Shown here: positions 8,269 to 14,469 of the stretch, piece after piece | Layout: every line of letters starts with the position of its first letter | Numbering within the stretch: the first letter of the stretch is position 1 | NCBI GenBank assembly: GCA_905210905.1 | Contig: CAJLYQ010000040.1 | Location: 1 to 18,743 of the forward strand | DNA from: an uncultured Christensenella sp. | Lineage (GTDB): Bacteria; Bacillota; Clostridia; Christensenellales; DTU072 | DNA length: 18,743 nt | Direction: 5' to 3' | Notes under the pieces: model-generated | Told to the model about the DNA's origin: nothing | Database searches by the model: none | What the model saw: only the letters and a program-made list of their open reading frames with translations | Translations under genes and position numbers: made by a program

Positions 8269-9096
8269 ATGGCTAAATTCGATATAGAACTTGTGGGTAA
8301 AGTGGGAAGCATGGCGCTTATCAACCGCAAGCACGACGATATGGACTACAATATCATCGCAAGAATAGGGCGATACCTTCACCCGGGAGTAATTTGGGTG
8401 ACGAGCGGCGCGACCGAAATAGGAAGACTGGATTACATTAAACGCAACGGGAAAGAACTCGAAGGCAATTCCGAAGAAGTCAAGGCTGATTATGCGGCGC
8501 AGGGACAAACTTTGCTGATGACGCAGTACAGACAGTTCCTTAACAGTCAATACAGTTTACGTCAGATACTCGTGGAGCATCAGCATTTTAACGACGACGC
8601 GAAGAGAGATAATCTGCGCAAGTTGTTGTTAAGATGTCCGTCGCAGGGAGCGGTGCCGATAATAAACTACAACGATCCGCTTAACGACGAAGAAGTTCGT
8701 AAAATGGAAATCCGTTCTTTGATAGCGAAAAGGGGAACTGCCGTCGAGTGCGTGGACAACGACGAAACGGCGAGCCAAATCGCGTGTCTGGTTAAACCTA
8801 AGACGTTGGTTATACTTACCGGAGTGAACGGTATATATGAGGATAAGGACGACGAAACCACGCTTATAAAAGAAATATGCGGTTCTACTGTGTACGAAAC
8901 GTTGGAAAACGTGGAATACTACCGCAATTTTTGCGACGGAGCGAGCAGAGCCGGAGCGCAGGGTGCAAGGGCGAAGTTGGGGTATATCGAAGAACCGCTT
9001 AAAAACGGCACGACGGTTTATATCGCAAACAGTAAGTTTAATATGGAAGATATACTCGAAGGAACCGTTCCTTCGACGAAGATTTATACAAGATAA
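8269..9096 (+). CDS. Amino acid kinase family protein, glutamate 5-kinase-like
   Basis: A 275-residue cytoplasmic kinase of the amino-acid kinase fold, which transfers phosphate from ATP to a carboxylate, carbamate or phosphate. Its motifs fit the glutamate 5-kinase branch best: GKVGSMAL near the N-terminus, WVTSGATEIG near residue 43, YAAQGQTLLMTQY near 75, GAVPIINYNDP near 126, VDNDETASQIA near 161, VILTGVNGIYEDKDD near 183, and SRAGAQGARAKLG near 226. The C-terminal PUA domain of E. coli ProB is absent, leaving only the catalytic domain. No proA or proC gene is nearby, so a role in proline synthesis is not supported by context and the substrate is open. GGAG at 8259-8262 supports the ATG, in a context (GGAGTACGTAATG) nearly identical to the preceding gene. 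It is probably co-transcribed with the DUF4349 gene 55 bases downstream. Confidence 0.75.
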   Translation: MAKFDIELVGKVGSMALINRKHDDMDYNIIARIGRYLHPGVIWVTSGATEIGRLDYIKRNGKELEGNSEEVKADYAAQGQTLLMTQYRQFLNSQYSLRQILVEHQHFNDDAKRDNLRKLLLRCPSQGAVPIINYNDPLNDEEVRKMEIRSLIAKRGTAVECVDNDETASQIACLVKPKTLVILTGVNGIYEDKDDETTLIKEICGSTVYETLENVEYYRNFCDGASRAGAQGARAKLGYIEEPLKNGTTVYIANSKFNMEDILEGTVPSTKIYTR

Positions 9097-9151
9097 GACT
9101 TTTTTAAGCATAGAGCGATATATTTTCCATATAAAAACGGAGGGATAGGCT

Positions 9152-10222
9152 ATGAAAAAAAGAAACAAGATTTTACTCACCGTTACGGCTGTCGTTCTGG
9201 CGGTTTTGACGGCGTTTTGTCTGGTTGCGTGCAATTCCGACAAAGGAAACTCGGCTGGTCGCCCCGGAAACGGTTATTCCGAGGATATGGGAAAAGACTC
9301 CGGGAAAAGTTCTATAGTTACTACCACGGACAGGCTTATCGTTTATACCGTGGGTATGAACGTTACGACCAAAGATCTGAACGCGTCTTTGAAAAAAATG
9401 CAGGAGAAGGCGAAAGAAATCGGCGGTTGGCAAGCGAGATCGACGGAAGAAAGCGGCTACGTATACGTTACTTTTAAGATTCCCACCGAAAAACTCGACG
9501 AGTTTGTGGACGCGGTTTCCGAAGGGAACTCCGTTCGTAACAAAACCGTAAGCACCGTAGACATTACCGAACAGTATCTGTCTGCGGAAACGCAAAGAGA
9601 AGAACTTATTAAGGAAAGAGAGAGAATTACCGCTTTGCTCGAAACGGATACCGCGCTTACCGTCGAAGACAAACTCTCGTTGCAAAAAAGACTTACCGAG
9701 ATAGCGGTGGAAATCGATAAATACACCACCGAAATGAGCGGATATAAAAAACAAGCGGATTACAGCACCGTGGAAATCAGTATGTACAAGGAAGGCGAAT
9801 ACGTAGAACCGTCTTACTGGGACAGACTGGGCGAAGTTTTCTTCGGAAGCGGAAAGAGCATAGGCACGGTTTTCGGCTGGTTGCTGACGGCGATCGTGGC
9901 GATACTTCCTTATTTTGCGATTATCGTAGGTTTGTTCGGTTTGTACGTTTTGATAAAGTTTATCGTATGCAAGGCGAAAAAGATCCCGTTCACGCTGTTT
10001 AAGAGAGCGAGAGAGAACGCCGAGATAAGGAAAGAGCAGCGCAGACAAATGCGTGAGCGTGTGGAAAGAAACCGAGCAAAACGAGCCGAGTCTGCCCGCC
10101 CCGCCCGCCCGACAGGTGAGGATAAAGCGGATAAAAAAGAAAATACGGAAGAAACGGTTAAAGAAGAAACCGCAGAAACCGAAGTGAATAAAGAAACCGC
10201 CGATAAAAAGGACGAAGAATAA
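9152..10222 (+). CDS. DUF4349 membrane-anchored lipoprotein
   Basis: A 356-residue protein with an N-terminal lipoprotein signal (lipobox LVAC near residue 26), then a DUF4349 region at about 60-215. That region has the typical RLIVYTVGMNV strand, a YVYVTFKIPTEKLDEF stretch, VDITEQYLSAE, and a long coiled coil (about 145-200) ending in DYSTVEISMY. A transmembrane helix follows near 238-272 (FGWLLTAIVAILPYFAIIVG). The tail is strongly basic (KRARENAEIRKEQRR) and then acidic (EETVKEETAETEV). DUF4349 has no established function; the layout suggests an outside-facing domain anchored at both ends with a cytoplasmic charged tail. GGAGG before the ATG gives the start. The tail contains a C-rich DNA tract at 10095-10111, discussed under findings. 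Confidence 0.85.
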   Translation: MKKRNKILLTVTAVVLAVLTAFCLVACNSDKGNSAGRPGNGYSEDMGKDSGKSSIVTTTDRLIVYTVGMNVTTKDLNASLKKMQEKAKEIGGWQARSTEESGYVYVTFKIPTEKLDEFVDAVSEGNSVRNKTVSTVDITEQYLSAETQREELIKERERITALLETDTALTVEDKLSLQKRLTEIAVEIDKYTTEMSGYKKQADYSTVEISMYKEGEYVEPSYWDRLGEVFFGSGKSIGTVFGWLLTAIVAILPYFAIIVGLFGLYVLIKFIVCKAKKIPFTLFKRARENAEIRKEQRRQMRERVERNRAKRAESARPARPTGEDKADKKENTEETVKEETAETEVNKETADKKDEE

Positions 10223-10266
10223 TCCGTATCGGTAAAAAGGATACCGCATTATCGGGTAAAACAACG

Positions 10267-10300
10267 ATACCGCAACGAATTGCCGTTGCGGTATTTTTTT
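10267..10300 (+). terminator. Strong intrinsic terminator after the DUF4349 gene
   Basis: ATACCGCAACG (10267-10277), loop AATTGC, CGTTGCGGTAT (10284-10294), then a T-run to 10300. The 11-bp perfect stem and U-tract make this a textbook terminator that closes the kinase-DUF4349 unit. Confidence 0.93.
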
Positions 10301-10331
10301 GCGTCGGGATTTCCGCTAGGGTTGTTTTTTT

Positions 10332-10358
10332 CGACGAAAAAGCCGTTATTTTTCGTTG
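10332..10358. repeat. Inverted repeat upstream of the WYL regulator promoter
   Basis: CGACGAAAAA (10332-10341) faces TTTTTCGTTG (10349-10358) across a seven-base spacer, pairing fully with one G-U. No T-run follows on the plus strand, so it is not a plus-strand terminator. It lies 28 bases upstream of the -35 of the regulator gene, so an operator for autoregulation is possible. Confidence 0.5.
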
Positions 10359-10385
10359 GTGTATCATAAACGGCACAATTAAACC

Positions 10386-10413
10386 TTGCAAAAGGGGCGA
10401 TTTATGGTACAAT
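10386..10413 (+). promoter_or_regulatory. Extended -10 sigma-A promoter of the WYL regulator
   Basis: TTGCAA (10386-10391), 16-base spacer, TACAAT (10408-10413) preceded by TGG, an extended -10. Start of transcription should be near 10420. Two purine-rich Shine-Dalgarno candidates (AAGGAG about 12 and GGAG about 4 bases before the ATG) follow before 10449. Confidence 0.8.
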
Positions 10414-10448
10414 TAACGTAACGAAAGGGAAAAGGAGAAAGGAGATAG

Positions 10449-11435
10449 ATGCCTAAATCGGAGAATCAGAAGATAAAGCCCGTGGTGCTTTTGGACATAT
10501 TGCGCACGCACAGCGACGAAGAGCATCCGTTGTCGACCAACGAGATAATACGGTTACTTGCCGAAAACGGGATAGAAACGGGCAGAAAAGCGTTGTACGA
10601 CGATATACAGACGCTTAACGATTTCGGCTACGAGATTCTCACGGTTAAGTCGAGAAGCAACCTTTATTACGTCGTGGACAGGAAGTTTGACACGGCGGAA
10701 CTTAAGATACTTATGGACGCGGTGCTCGGCGCGGATTTTATTACCGAGAAAAAGACCGCCGCGCTGACCAACAAGATAGCCGAACTTGCCGGGGTGCATA
10801 AGGCGAGAATAATGACGAAAAACATCGTTTTTACCGACACGACCAAACATTCCAACGAAAAGGTTTATTACTCGGTAGACGCGCTTGACAGAGCGATAGC
10901 GAAGGGCAAGAAGGTAGCGTTTAAGTACTTCGACCTTGACTGTCACGGACAAAGGGCGTACAGAAAGAACGGCGACGAGTACGTGGTAAACCCGGTTGCG
11001 CTCGTGTTTAACGAGAACAGGTATTACCTTACGGGGTACAACGACAAATATCTTAATTTGTCCAACTACCGCATCGACAGAATGGACGACGTTCGTATGC
11101 TCGAAGAGAGCATAAAAGACGCGCCGTGCCGTGAAGAGTTTAATCTGAACAAACACCGCAAACAAGCGTTTTCTATGTACGGCGGGCAAGCGGAAAATGT
11201 CACTTTTTACGTCGATAAAACCGTGCTTGACGTAATTTTCGACAAGTTCGGCGAAAAGACGAAATTCGCGTATATGGACGACGGGTTTAAGTTCAGCGCA
11301 AACGTGCAGATAAGTCCGACGTTTTACGGTTGGTGCGCGTCGCTTGGAAAACGGCTTAAAATACTTGCTCCGCAGGAAGTTGCGGACGGGTACGAAAAGC
11401 ACCTGAAAGAAATAGTGGATATGTACGAAAAATGA
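10449..11435 (+). CDS. WYL domain transcriptional regulator with N-terminal helix-turn-helix
   Basis: A 328-residue DNA-binding regulator. Residues 1-75 form a winged helix-turn-helix (LLDILRTHSDEEHPLSTNEI, then ETGRKALYDDIQTLNDFGYE). A central WYL domain at about 135-230 carries KKVAFKYFD, VVNPVALVFNENRYYLTGYN and LSNYRIDRMDDV. A C-terminal WCX-like region follows. WYL domains are thought to sense a ligand, often a nucleotide or nucleic-acid product; many such regulators control phage-defence or stress genes, but no such operon is next to this one. It has its own promoter, with a palindrome just upstream. Target genes are unknown; the riboflavin transporter downstream is separately controlled by a riboswitch. 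Confidence 0.88.
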   Translation: MPKSENQKIKPVVLLDILRTHSDEEHPLSTNEIIRLLAENGIETGRKALYDDIQTLNDFGYEILTVKSRSNLYYVVDRKFDTAELKILMDAVLGADFITEKKTAALTNKIAELAGVHKARIMTKNIVFTDTTKHSNEKVYYSVDALDRAIAKGKKVAFKYFDLDCHGQRAYRKNGDEYVVNPVALVFNENRYYLTGYNDKYLNLSNYRIDRMDDVRMLEESIKDAPCREEFNLNKHRKQAFSMYGGQAENVTFYVDKTVLDVIFDKFGEKTKFAYMDDGFKFSANVQISPTFYGWCASLGKRLKILAPQEVADGYEKHLKEIVDMYEK

Positions 11436-11437
11436 TT

Positions 11438-11466
11438 TTTTTACCTCATTTTTACCTCATTTTTAC
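11438..11466. repeat. Tandem 11-bp repeat, 2.6 copies
   Basis: TTTTTACCTCA occurs at 11438-11448 and 11449-11459, followed by a partial TTTTTAC at 11460-11466. It lies directly between the regulator stop codon and the next hairpin. Function is unknown; it may be slippage-prone. Confidence 0.85.
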
Positions 11467-11467
11467 A

Positions 11468-11504
11468 GAGAAAAGCGCGATCGAACTTGACAGCGCTTTT
11501 TCTC
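11468..11504 (+). terminator. Probable terminator of the WYL regulator, overlapping the next promoter
   Basis: GAGAAAAGCGC (11468-11478) pairs with GCGCTTTTTCTC (11493-11504), with one bulged T and a 14-base loop. The U-run sits in the 3' arm. The loop contains the -35 box of the downstream promoter, so terminator and promoter share DNA. The GC core is only four base pairs, so strength is uncertain. Confidence 0.6.
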
Positions 11505-11515
11505 GGTTGTATAAT
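11487..11515 (+). promoter_or_regulatory. Near-perfect consensus sigma-A promoter for the riboswitch-transporter unit
   Basis: TTGACA (11487-11492), 17-base spacer, TATAAT (11510-11515): both hexamers are exact consensus at ideal spacing, the strongest promoter in the window. Transcription should start near 11522, a dozen bases before the FMN aptamer. Strong constitutive initiation combined with riboswitch attenuation is the expected logic. Confidence 0.92.
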
Positions 11516-11533
11516 GAAGTCAATTTAATACGA

Positions 11534-11700
11534 TATTCTTTGGGTGAGTAGTCGAACGGAAAAACGACCCGATCGACGAATCAACCGGCGGTAATGCCGA
11601 ACCGAGAAAATTTACTCGGTAATCGGACGAGTCCGACAGCCCCAGCAGCCGATGCGGTGAGATTCCGCAACCGCCTGTAAAGTCAGAATGGGAAAGAATG
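11534..11700 (+). ncRNA. FMN riboswitch (RFN element) with an unusual P2 arm
   Basis: FMN-sensing aptamer. P1 is closed by ATTCTTT (11535-11541) and AAAGAAT (11693-11699). The signature ACCGGCGGTA lies at about 11584-11593, AGTCCG near 11629, GATGCGGTGAGATTCCGC (P5) at 11651-11668, and CCG..CTGTAAAGTCAG..ATGGGA (P6 and junction) at about 11671-11692. A perfect ACCGAG/CTCGGT extra helix sits between P3 and P4, as seen in some known members. The P2 arm does not show the usual GGGTGAAATTCCC hairpin; a longer pairing of GAGTAGTCG with CGACGAATC is possible instead. Gene context (ECF riboflavin-type S component) agrees with FMN. Cobalamin was considered and rejected. Confidence 0.83.
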
Positions 11701-11707
11701 TTTTTTC

Positions 11708-11728
11708 GGCGCGACAAACGCGCTTTTT
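11708..11728 (+). terminator. Riboswitch expression-platform terminator
   Basis: GCGCG (11709-11713), loop ACAAA, CGCGC (11719-11723), then five T. It directly follows the aptamer. GGGAAA (11690-11695), part of the 3' side of P1, is complementary to TTTCCC (11726-11731) at the terminator tail. Pairing between these would compete with P1, giving a plausible switch: FMN-bound P1 leaves the terminator free to act. Confidence 0.7.
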
Positions 11729-11752
11729 CCCGTTTATACTTTATCCCAAAAA

Positions 11753-11760
11753 AAGGAGGT
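11753..11760 (+). promoter_or_regulatory. Shine-Dalgarno that argues for a non-AUG start
   Basis: AAGGAGGT, the strongest ribosome-binding site in the window. No ATG, GTG or TTG occurs in any frame between it and 11820. ACG at 11765 is five bases after GGAGG and in frame with the transporter. Confidence 0.8.
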
Positions 11761-11764
11761 AAAG

Positions 11765-12346
11765 ACGTTAAACGCAAAAAGAACAGGTAAAATTCGTCTT
11801 ACGACGAGGGTAATCGCCTATGCGGCGGCAAGCACTGCGGCGGTTACGGTAATGACCCTTATGGGGTTTTCTTCGGCTCAGTTTTATTTCAATTTAGGCG
11901 ATACGGTGATATTGCTCGTTTCTGCGATTTTCGGACCGTTTATCGGTATGATCGCCGGGGGAATGGGGTCGTTTTTCGCCGACCTTGCCGTGTACCCTGC
12001 GACGATGTTTTATACGCTCGTAATCAAGGGACTCGAAGGACTTATCGCCGGCGGACTTATGGTTTTGATAAAGAAATTCGTAAAGAAAAAAACTCTCTCC
12101 GTCCTTTTCGGCGCGCTGAGTTTGATTTTCGCCGCCTTCTTTATGATGACGGGATACTTCGTTTGTCAAACCTTTTTCTACGGCAGTAAAGAGTCCGCGC
12201 TCGTCGCTTTACCTATGGACGCGGTGCAGGCGACCGTTTCGTTTAGTATCGCTTTTATCGCGCTGTATCCGATGAAAATGCTTAACTTCCGAGAAAAAGT
12301 TTATCTTATCGACAAACACGAAAAGAAAGAAGAAGATAAAGGCTAA
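11765..12346 (+). CDS. ECF transporter S component, riboflavin type (RibU-like)
   Basis: A small membrane protein that would bind a vitamin and dock with the shared EcfA/A'/T module, not encoded here. About five hydrophobic helices are visible. Core marks FYFNLGDTVILLVSAIFGP, IAGGMGSFFADLAVYP and LVIKGLEGLIAGGL fit the ECF riboflavin S-component family; the FMN riboswitch upstream supports riboflavin or FMN as cargo. The first ATG in frame is 11852 (164 residues), but that would lose the first helix. Reading back in frame gives KIRLTTRVIAYAAAS and further hydrophobic residues, reaching ACG at 11765 just behind a strong Shine-Dalgarno (193 residues). I therefore prefer the ACG start; a sequencing error from ATG is possible. 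It converges with the YolD gene, overlapping it by four bases. Confidence 0.8.
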   Translation, partial: TLNAKRTGKIRLTTRVIAYAAASTAAVTVMTLMGFSSAQFYFNLGDTVILLVSAIFGPFIGMIAGGMGSFFADLAVYPATMFYTLVIKGLEGLIAGGLMVLIKKFVKKKTLSVLFGALSLIFAAFFMMTGYFVCQTFFYGSKESALVALPMDAVQATVSFSIAFIALYPMKMLNFREKVYLIDKHEKKEEDKG

Positions 12347-12672
12347 TTGTCGTTTTGGGTATCCGAAACAACGGAAAAAAGGTCGTCAAAGTAGACTTTA
12401 GCGTTTTCGGTGAGAATAAACCGTTCGAGAGAATCGATTCTTTTTATTACGCATTTTTCGGTGACGTATTGCCCGTCGAAATAGCGTGTGAGCGTAACGG
12501 CCGAGCCTTTTTTCAGGCGGGAAAGGGCGTCGGATATTTCCGCTTGCTGACTGTCGGAAAGAACCGCCCGTTCTTGGCGAAGGCGTTTTTTCTCGCGCGA
12601 AGCGAGTTCTTCCCGTAGTCCTTTAAGGGCGTCGAAAGGAAGGAATTGTTTCGCTCTGTCCACGTTATTCAC
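12343..12672 (-). CDS. YolD-like family protein
   Basis: A 109-residue soluble protein with the YolD-like pattern: an N-terminal DRAKQFLPFDALKGLREEL segment, a charged helix, then a beta-rich half with LTRYFDGQYVTEKCVIKRID and KVYFDDLFSV. YolD proteins are encoded beside UvrX/YqjW-type Y-family polymerases in Bacillota, exactly as here, and are thought to be accessory to that polymerase. The start is GTG at 12672, overlapping the end of the polymerase gene by eight bases (GTGAATAA), with a G-rich stretch upstream acting as ribosome-binding site. The 3' end overlaps the stop of the convergent transporter gene. Confidence 0.88.
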   Translation of the reverse strand: MNNVDRAKQFLPFDALKGLREELASREKKRLRQERAVLSDSQQAEISDALSRLKKGSAVTLTRYFDGQYVTEKCVIKRIDSLERFILTENAKVYFDDLFSVVSDTQNDN

Positions 12673-13927
12673 CGTTGTGTCCCCCTATGAGTTTGTTTCT
12701 TTCGACGGTAGTCGCGCCTTCCTGAAGGTCCATTCCCCTAAGAAGAGCGTTTTTACCGAATTTTTCTTTTATCGCAAGTACGGATCGTTCGGTTTTTTTC
12801 TCTTTTTCTACTTTTTCCGTGTCGAAAAGCAGACTATTTTGCGCCGATTCTTCGGGAATAACCGAACCGAAATCGACGGAAACTCGTCGGATAGGTTGGT
12901 TTTTAAGAGTGGTTTTTCGGAAAATTTTCAGCGCGTATTCCACGATCGTGCGGTAAGAGGCGGTTGCGTCCGACATTCGGAGATTGCCGCCGGTAGGGGG
13001 AATATAATCCTGAGAATAACCGATGAAAACGCCCACCGTAGTCGCTACGACTTTGCGTCGAAGAAGTTCTTGGCTGCCGCTAAGTATCATTTCTTTGACT
13101 ACGAGTTCGGTTTTTTCGTAGTCGTAGTTGGAAAAAAGGATTTGAGAAGAAGACACAGACGTGTTTTTGCGTTTGTATGCTTTTATGTCTTCGATCGTGC
13201 AGGGCTCTCTGCCGTGAGCGTGGTCGATGAGGAGTTCCGCGTTTATGCCGAACTCCTTGTATAAAACCGCTTCGGGCGTGGCGGCGACGTCGTGCATCGT
13301 GTTTATACGGAGTTTTTTCAGCCGTTTTACCGTTCCTCTTGCTATTTGCCAAAAATCGGTAAGCGGAAGATGGTCCCAAAGCGTGCGCTTGTACGTTTCT
13401 TCGTCGAGATAACCGATTCCGTCCGGGGTATGCTTTGCCGTAATGTCGAGCGCGATTTTCGCAAGGTAAAGGTTGGTTCCTATCCCGGCGGTGGCAGGAA
13501 TACTCTTGCGCGTTTTTATCTCTTCGATTAAACGCTTTGCAAAGGCTTTCGGCGTGGTTTTGTAGGTTTCGAGATACTTAGTCGCGTCGAGAAAACACTC
13601 GTCGATGGAATAAACGTGAATGTCGTTCGGCGAGAAAAAGTCGAGATACAGTTCGTAAATGTCCGCGGCGTACTCGATATATTTTTTCATACGCGGTTTT
13701 GCGATGAGAAAATCGATATTTTGCGGAATTTCAAACAGTCGGCAACGGTTTGTTACGCCGAGTTTTTTCATATAGGGAGAAACGGCAAGACAAAGCGCGC
13801 CCCTGCCGCGACTTTCGTCCGCAACGACGAGCGGAGTAACCATAGGGTCAAGCCCGCGCTCGGCGCACTCGACCGACGCGAAAAACGATTTCATATCTAT
13901 GCAGTAATAAGTCCGCGTTTTTTCCAT
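12665..13927 (-). CDS. Y-family DNA polymerase (UvrX/YqjW, ImpB/MucB/SamB type)
   Basis: A 420-residue error-prone translesion polymerase. Palm-domain metal ligands are visible: D11 in YYCIDMKSFFASVE and D109-E110 in VYSIDECFLDATK. The helix-hairpin-helix thumb region (LKKLRINTMHDVAATPEAVL) lies near 208-227. The little-finger domain follows at about 245-370 (KNTSVSSSQILF, TTVGVFIGYS, IRRVSVDFG). Length matches UvrX-type enzymes. The ATG at 13927 must be the start because the next Met lies after the catalytic D11. It forms a two-gene unit with YolD. No GAAC-N4-GTTC LexA box was seen near the promoter, unlike B. subtilis SOS genes, so SOS control is not supported. The leader is essentially absent (see promoter). 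Confidence 0.93.
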   Translation of the reverse strand: MEKTRTYYCIDMKSFFASVECAERGLDPMVTPLVVADESRGRGALCLAVSPYMKKLGVTNRCRLFEIPQNIDFLIAKPRMKKYIEYAADIYELYLDFFSPNDIHVYSIDECFLDATKYLETYKTTPKAFAKRLIEEIKTRKSIPATAGIGTNLYLAKIALDITAKHTPDGIGYLDEETYKRTLWDHLPLTDFWQIARGTVKRLKKLRINTMHDVAATPEAVLYKEFGINAELLIDHAHGREPCTIEDIKAYKRKNTSVSSSQILFSNYDYEKTELVVKEMILSGSQELLRRKVVATTVGVFIGYSQDYIPPTGGNLRMSDATASYRTIVEYALKIFRKTTLKNQPIRRVSVDFGSVIPEESAQNSLLFDTEKVEKEKKTERSVLAIKEKFGKNALLRGMDLQEGATTVERNKLIGGHNGE

Positions 13928-13934
13928 CGAAAGA

Positions 13935-13964
13935 ATTATACCGCCAAAAAAAAGATTTAGTCAA
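13935..13964 (-). promoter_or_regulatory. Sigma-A promoter giving a probably leaderless polymerase mRNA
   Basis: On the minus strand: TTGACT (13964-13959), 18-base spacer, TATAAT (13940-13935). Only seven bases (TCTTTCG) separate the -10 from the ATG, so transcription should begin at or beside the A of the start codon. There is no Shine-Dalgarno. Confidence 0.8.
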
Positions 13965-13967
13965 CGC

Positions 13968-13994
13968 AAAAAACGCCCACCCGAAAAGGGAGGG
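13968..13994 (-). terminator. Intrinsic terminator upstream of the polymerase promoter
   Basis: On the minus strand, CCCTCCC (13994-13988), loop TTTTC, GGGTGGG (13982-13976), then CG and six T (13973-13968). One T-T mismatch interrupts an otherwise all-GC stem. It would stop transcripts coming from the recombinase remnant and sits three bases before the -35 of the polymerase. Confidence 0.7.
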
Positions 13995-14109
13995 TCGGAT
14001 ACGGGTAATTTATGAACGCGTTTTGAGTTCCTTTATGTTCCATAGGGAAGTGAGTGAATAGAATGGGCGGTGCGGTTGATTTCGTACCGCCCGTATACCT
14101 GAAAACTTT
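13995..14109. other. Short intergenic stretch with a strong hairpin
   Basis: No gene is seen. GGGCGGT (14065-14071) and ACCGCCC (14086-14092) form a perfect 7-bp stem. ATACGGG (13999-14005) is also repeated inverted as CCCGTAT (14090-14096). No T-run follows on either strand. The position, next to a recombinase remnant, would fit an element end, but this is speculative. Confidence 0.4.
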
Positions 14110-14469
14110 TCACGCGGGGTTAGGTATTACGCCCACGCAGTTACAATAAATTTCTACAATCTGACATTTCTTGCCGTCCGTCTTTTCCGCTTCTTCGTAC
14201 TCTTTTGTTTTAGAAGATAAATCTCGCTTTGTTTCCTTACTTTTACTTGTCCGCAACAGTTCCGCAAATTCTTTTTCGTTTGCTTTTGCCATAGAAAGAA
14301 CGCGTTGTAAGTCCGTAAGTACGACTTTCTCTATCGCTTCGAGCGTTATCGAGTGCGACGTACAGCCTCTGCGCCCCGCCGTTCCTTTTCGGTAAGTGGC
14401 GCACACAAAGTCGTCTTTCGTGTAACGCCTATGCACGTTACAACGATTGAGATAGCGGCAGGCAGACGA
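14110..14469 (-). pseudogene. Remnant of a large serine recombinase (C-terminal part, internally deleted)
   Basis: The catalytic resolvase domain is missing. What remains is the second half of the recombinase zinc ribbon (YLNRCN, then DDFVCATYRKGTAGRRGCTS), the following helix SITLEAIEKVVLTDLQRVL, and the start of the coiled coil (SSKTKEYEEAEK). It then jumps directly to TDGKKCQIVEIYCNCVGVI, which corresponds to the extreme C-terminal DUF4368-like end (usually DGKR.Q.VDIYYNFVG). The roughly 90 residues normally between these parts are gone, without a frame change. A GTG-started frame of 108 codons (14436-14110) remains open but cannot be a working recombinase. It marks an old integrated element, most likely of the Tn4451/ICE class. 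Confidence 0.75.

Noticed and set aside
11534..11700. Cobalamin riboswitch, because ACAGCCCCAGCAGCCG resembles the B12 box ACAGCCCCCGCTACTG
   Set aside because: The closing P1, ACCGGCGGT, GATGCGGTGAGATTCCGC and GTAAAGTCAG..ATGGGA fit FMN in the correct order, while GCCACTG and the AGTCAGGAGACC ending of B12 elements are absent.
12677..13264. Plus-strand 195-codon frame opposite the Y-family polymerase
   Set aside because: It is the complement of conserved polymerase motifs, with no start signal and no recognisable domain.
13941..14060. LexA/SOS box for the polymerase-YolD unit
   Set aside because: GAAC and GTTC occur near 14016-14033 but with the wrong spacing for GAAC-N4-GTTC, and they lie too far upstream of the promoter.
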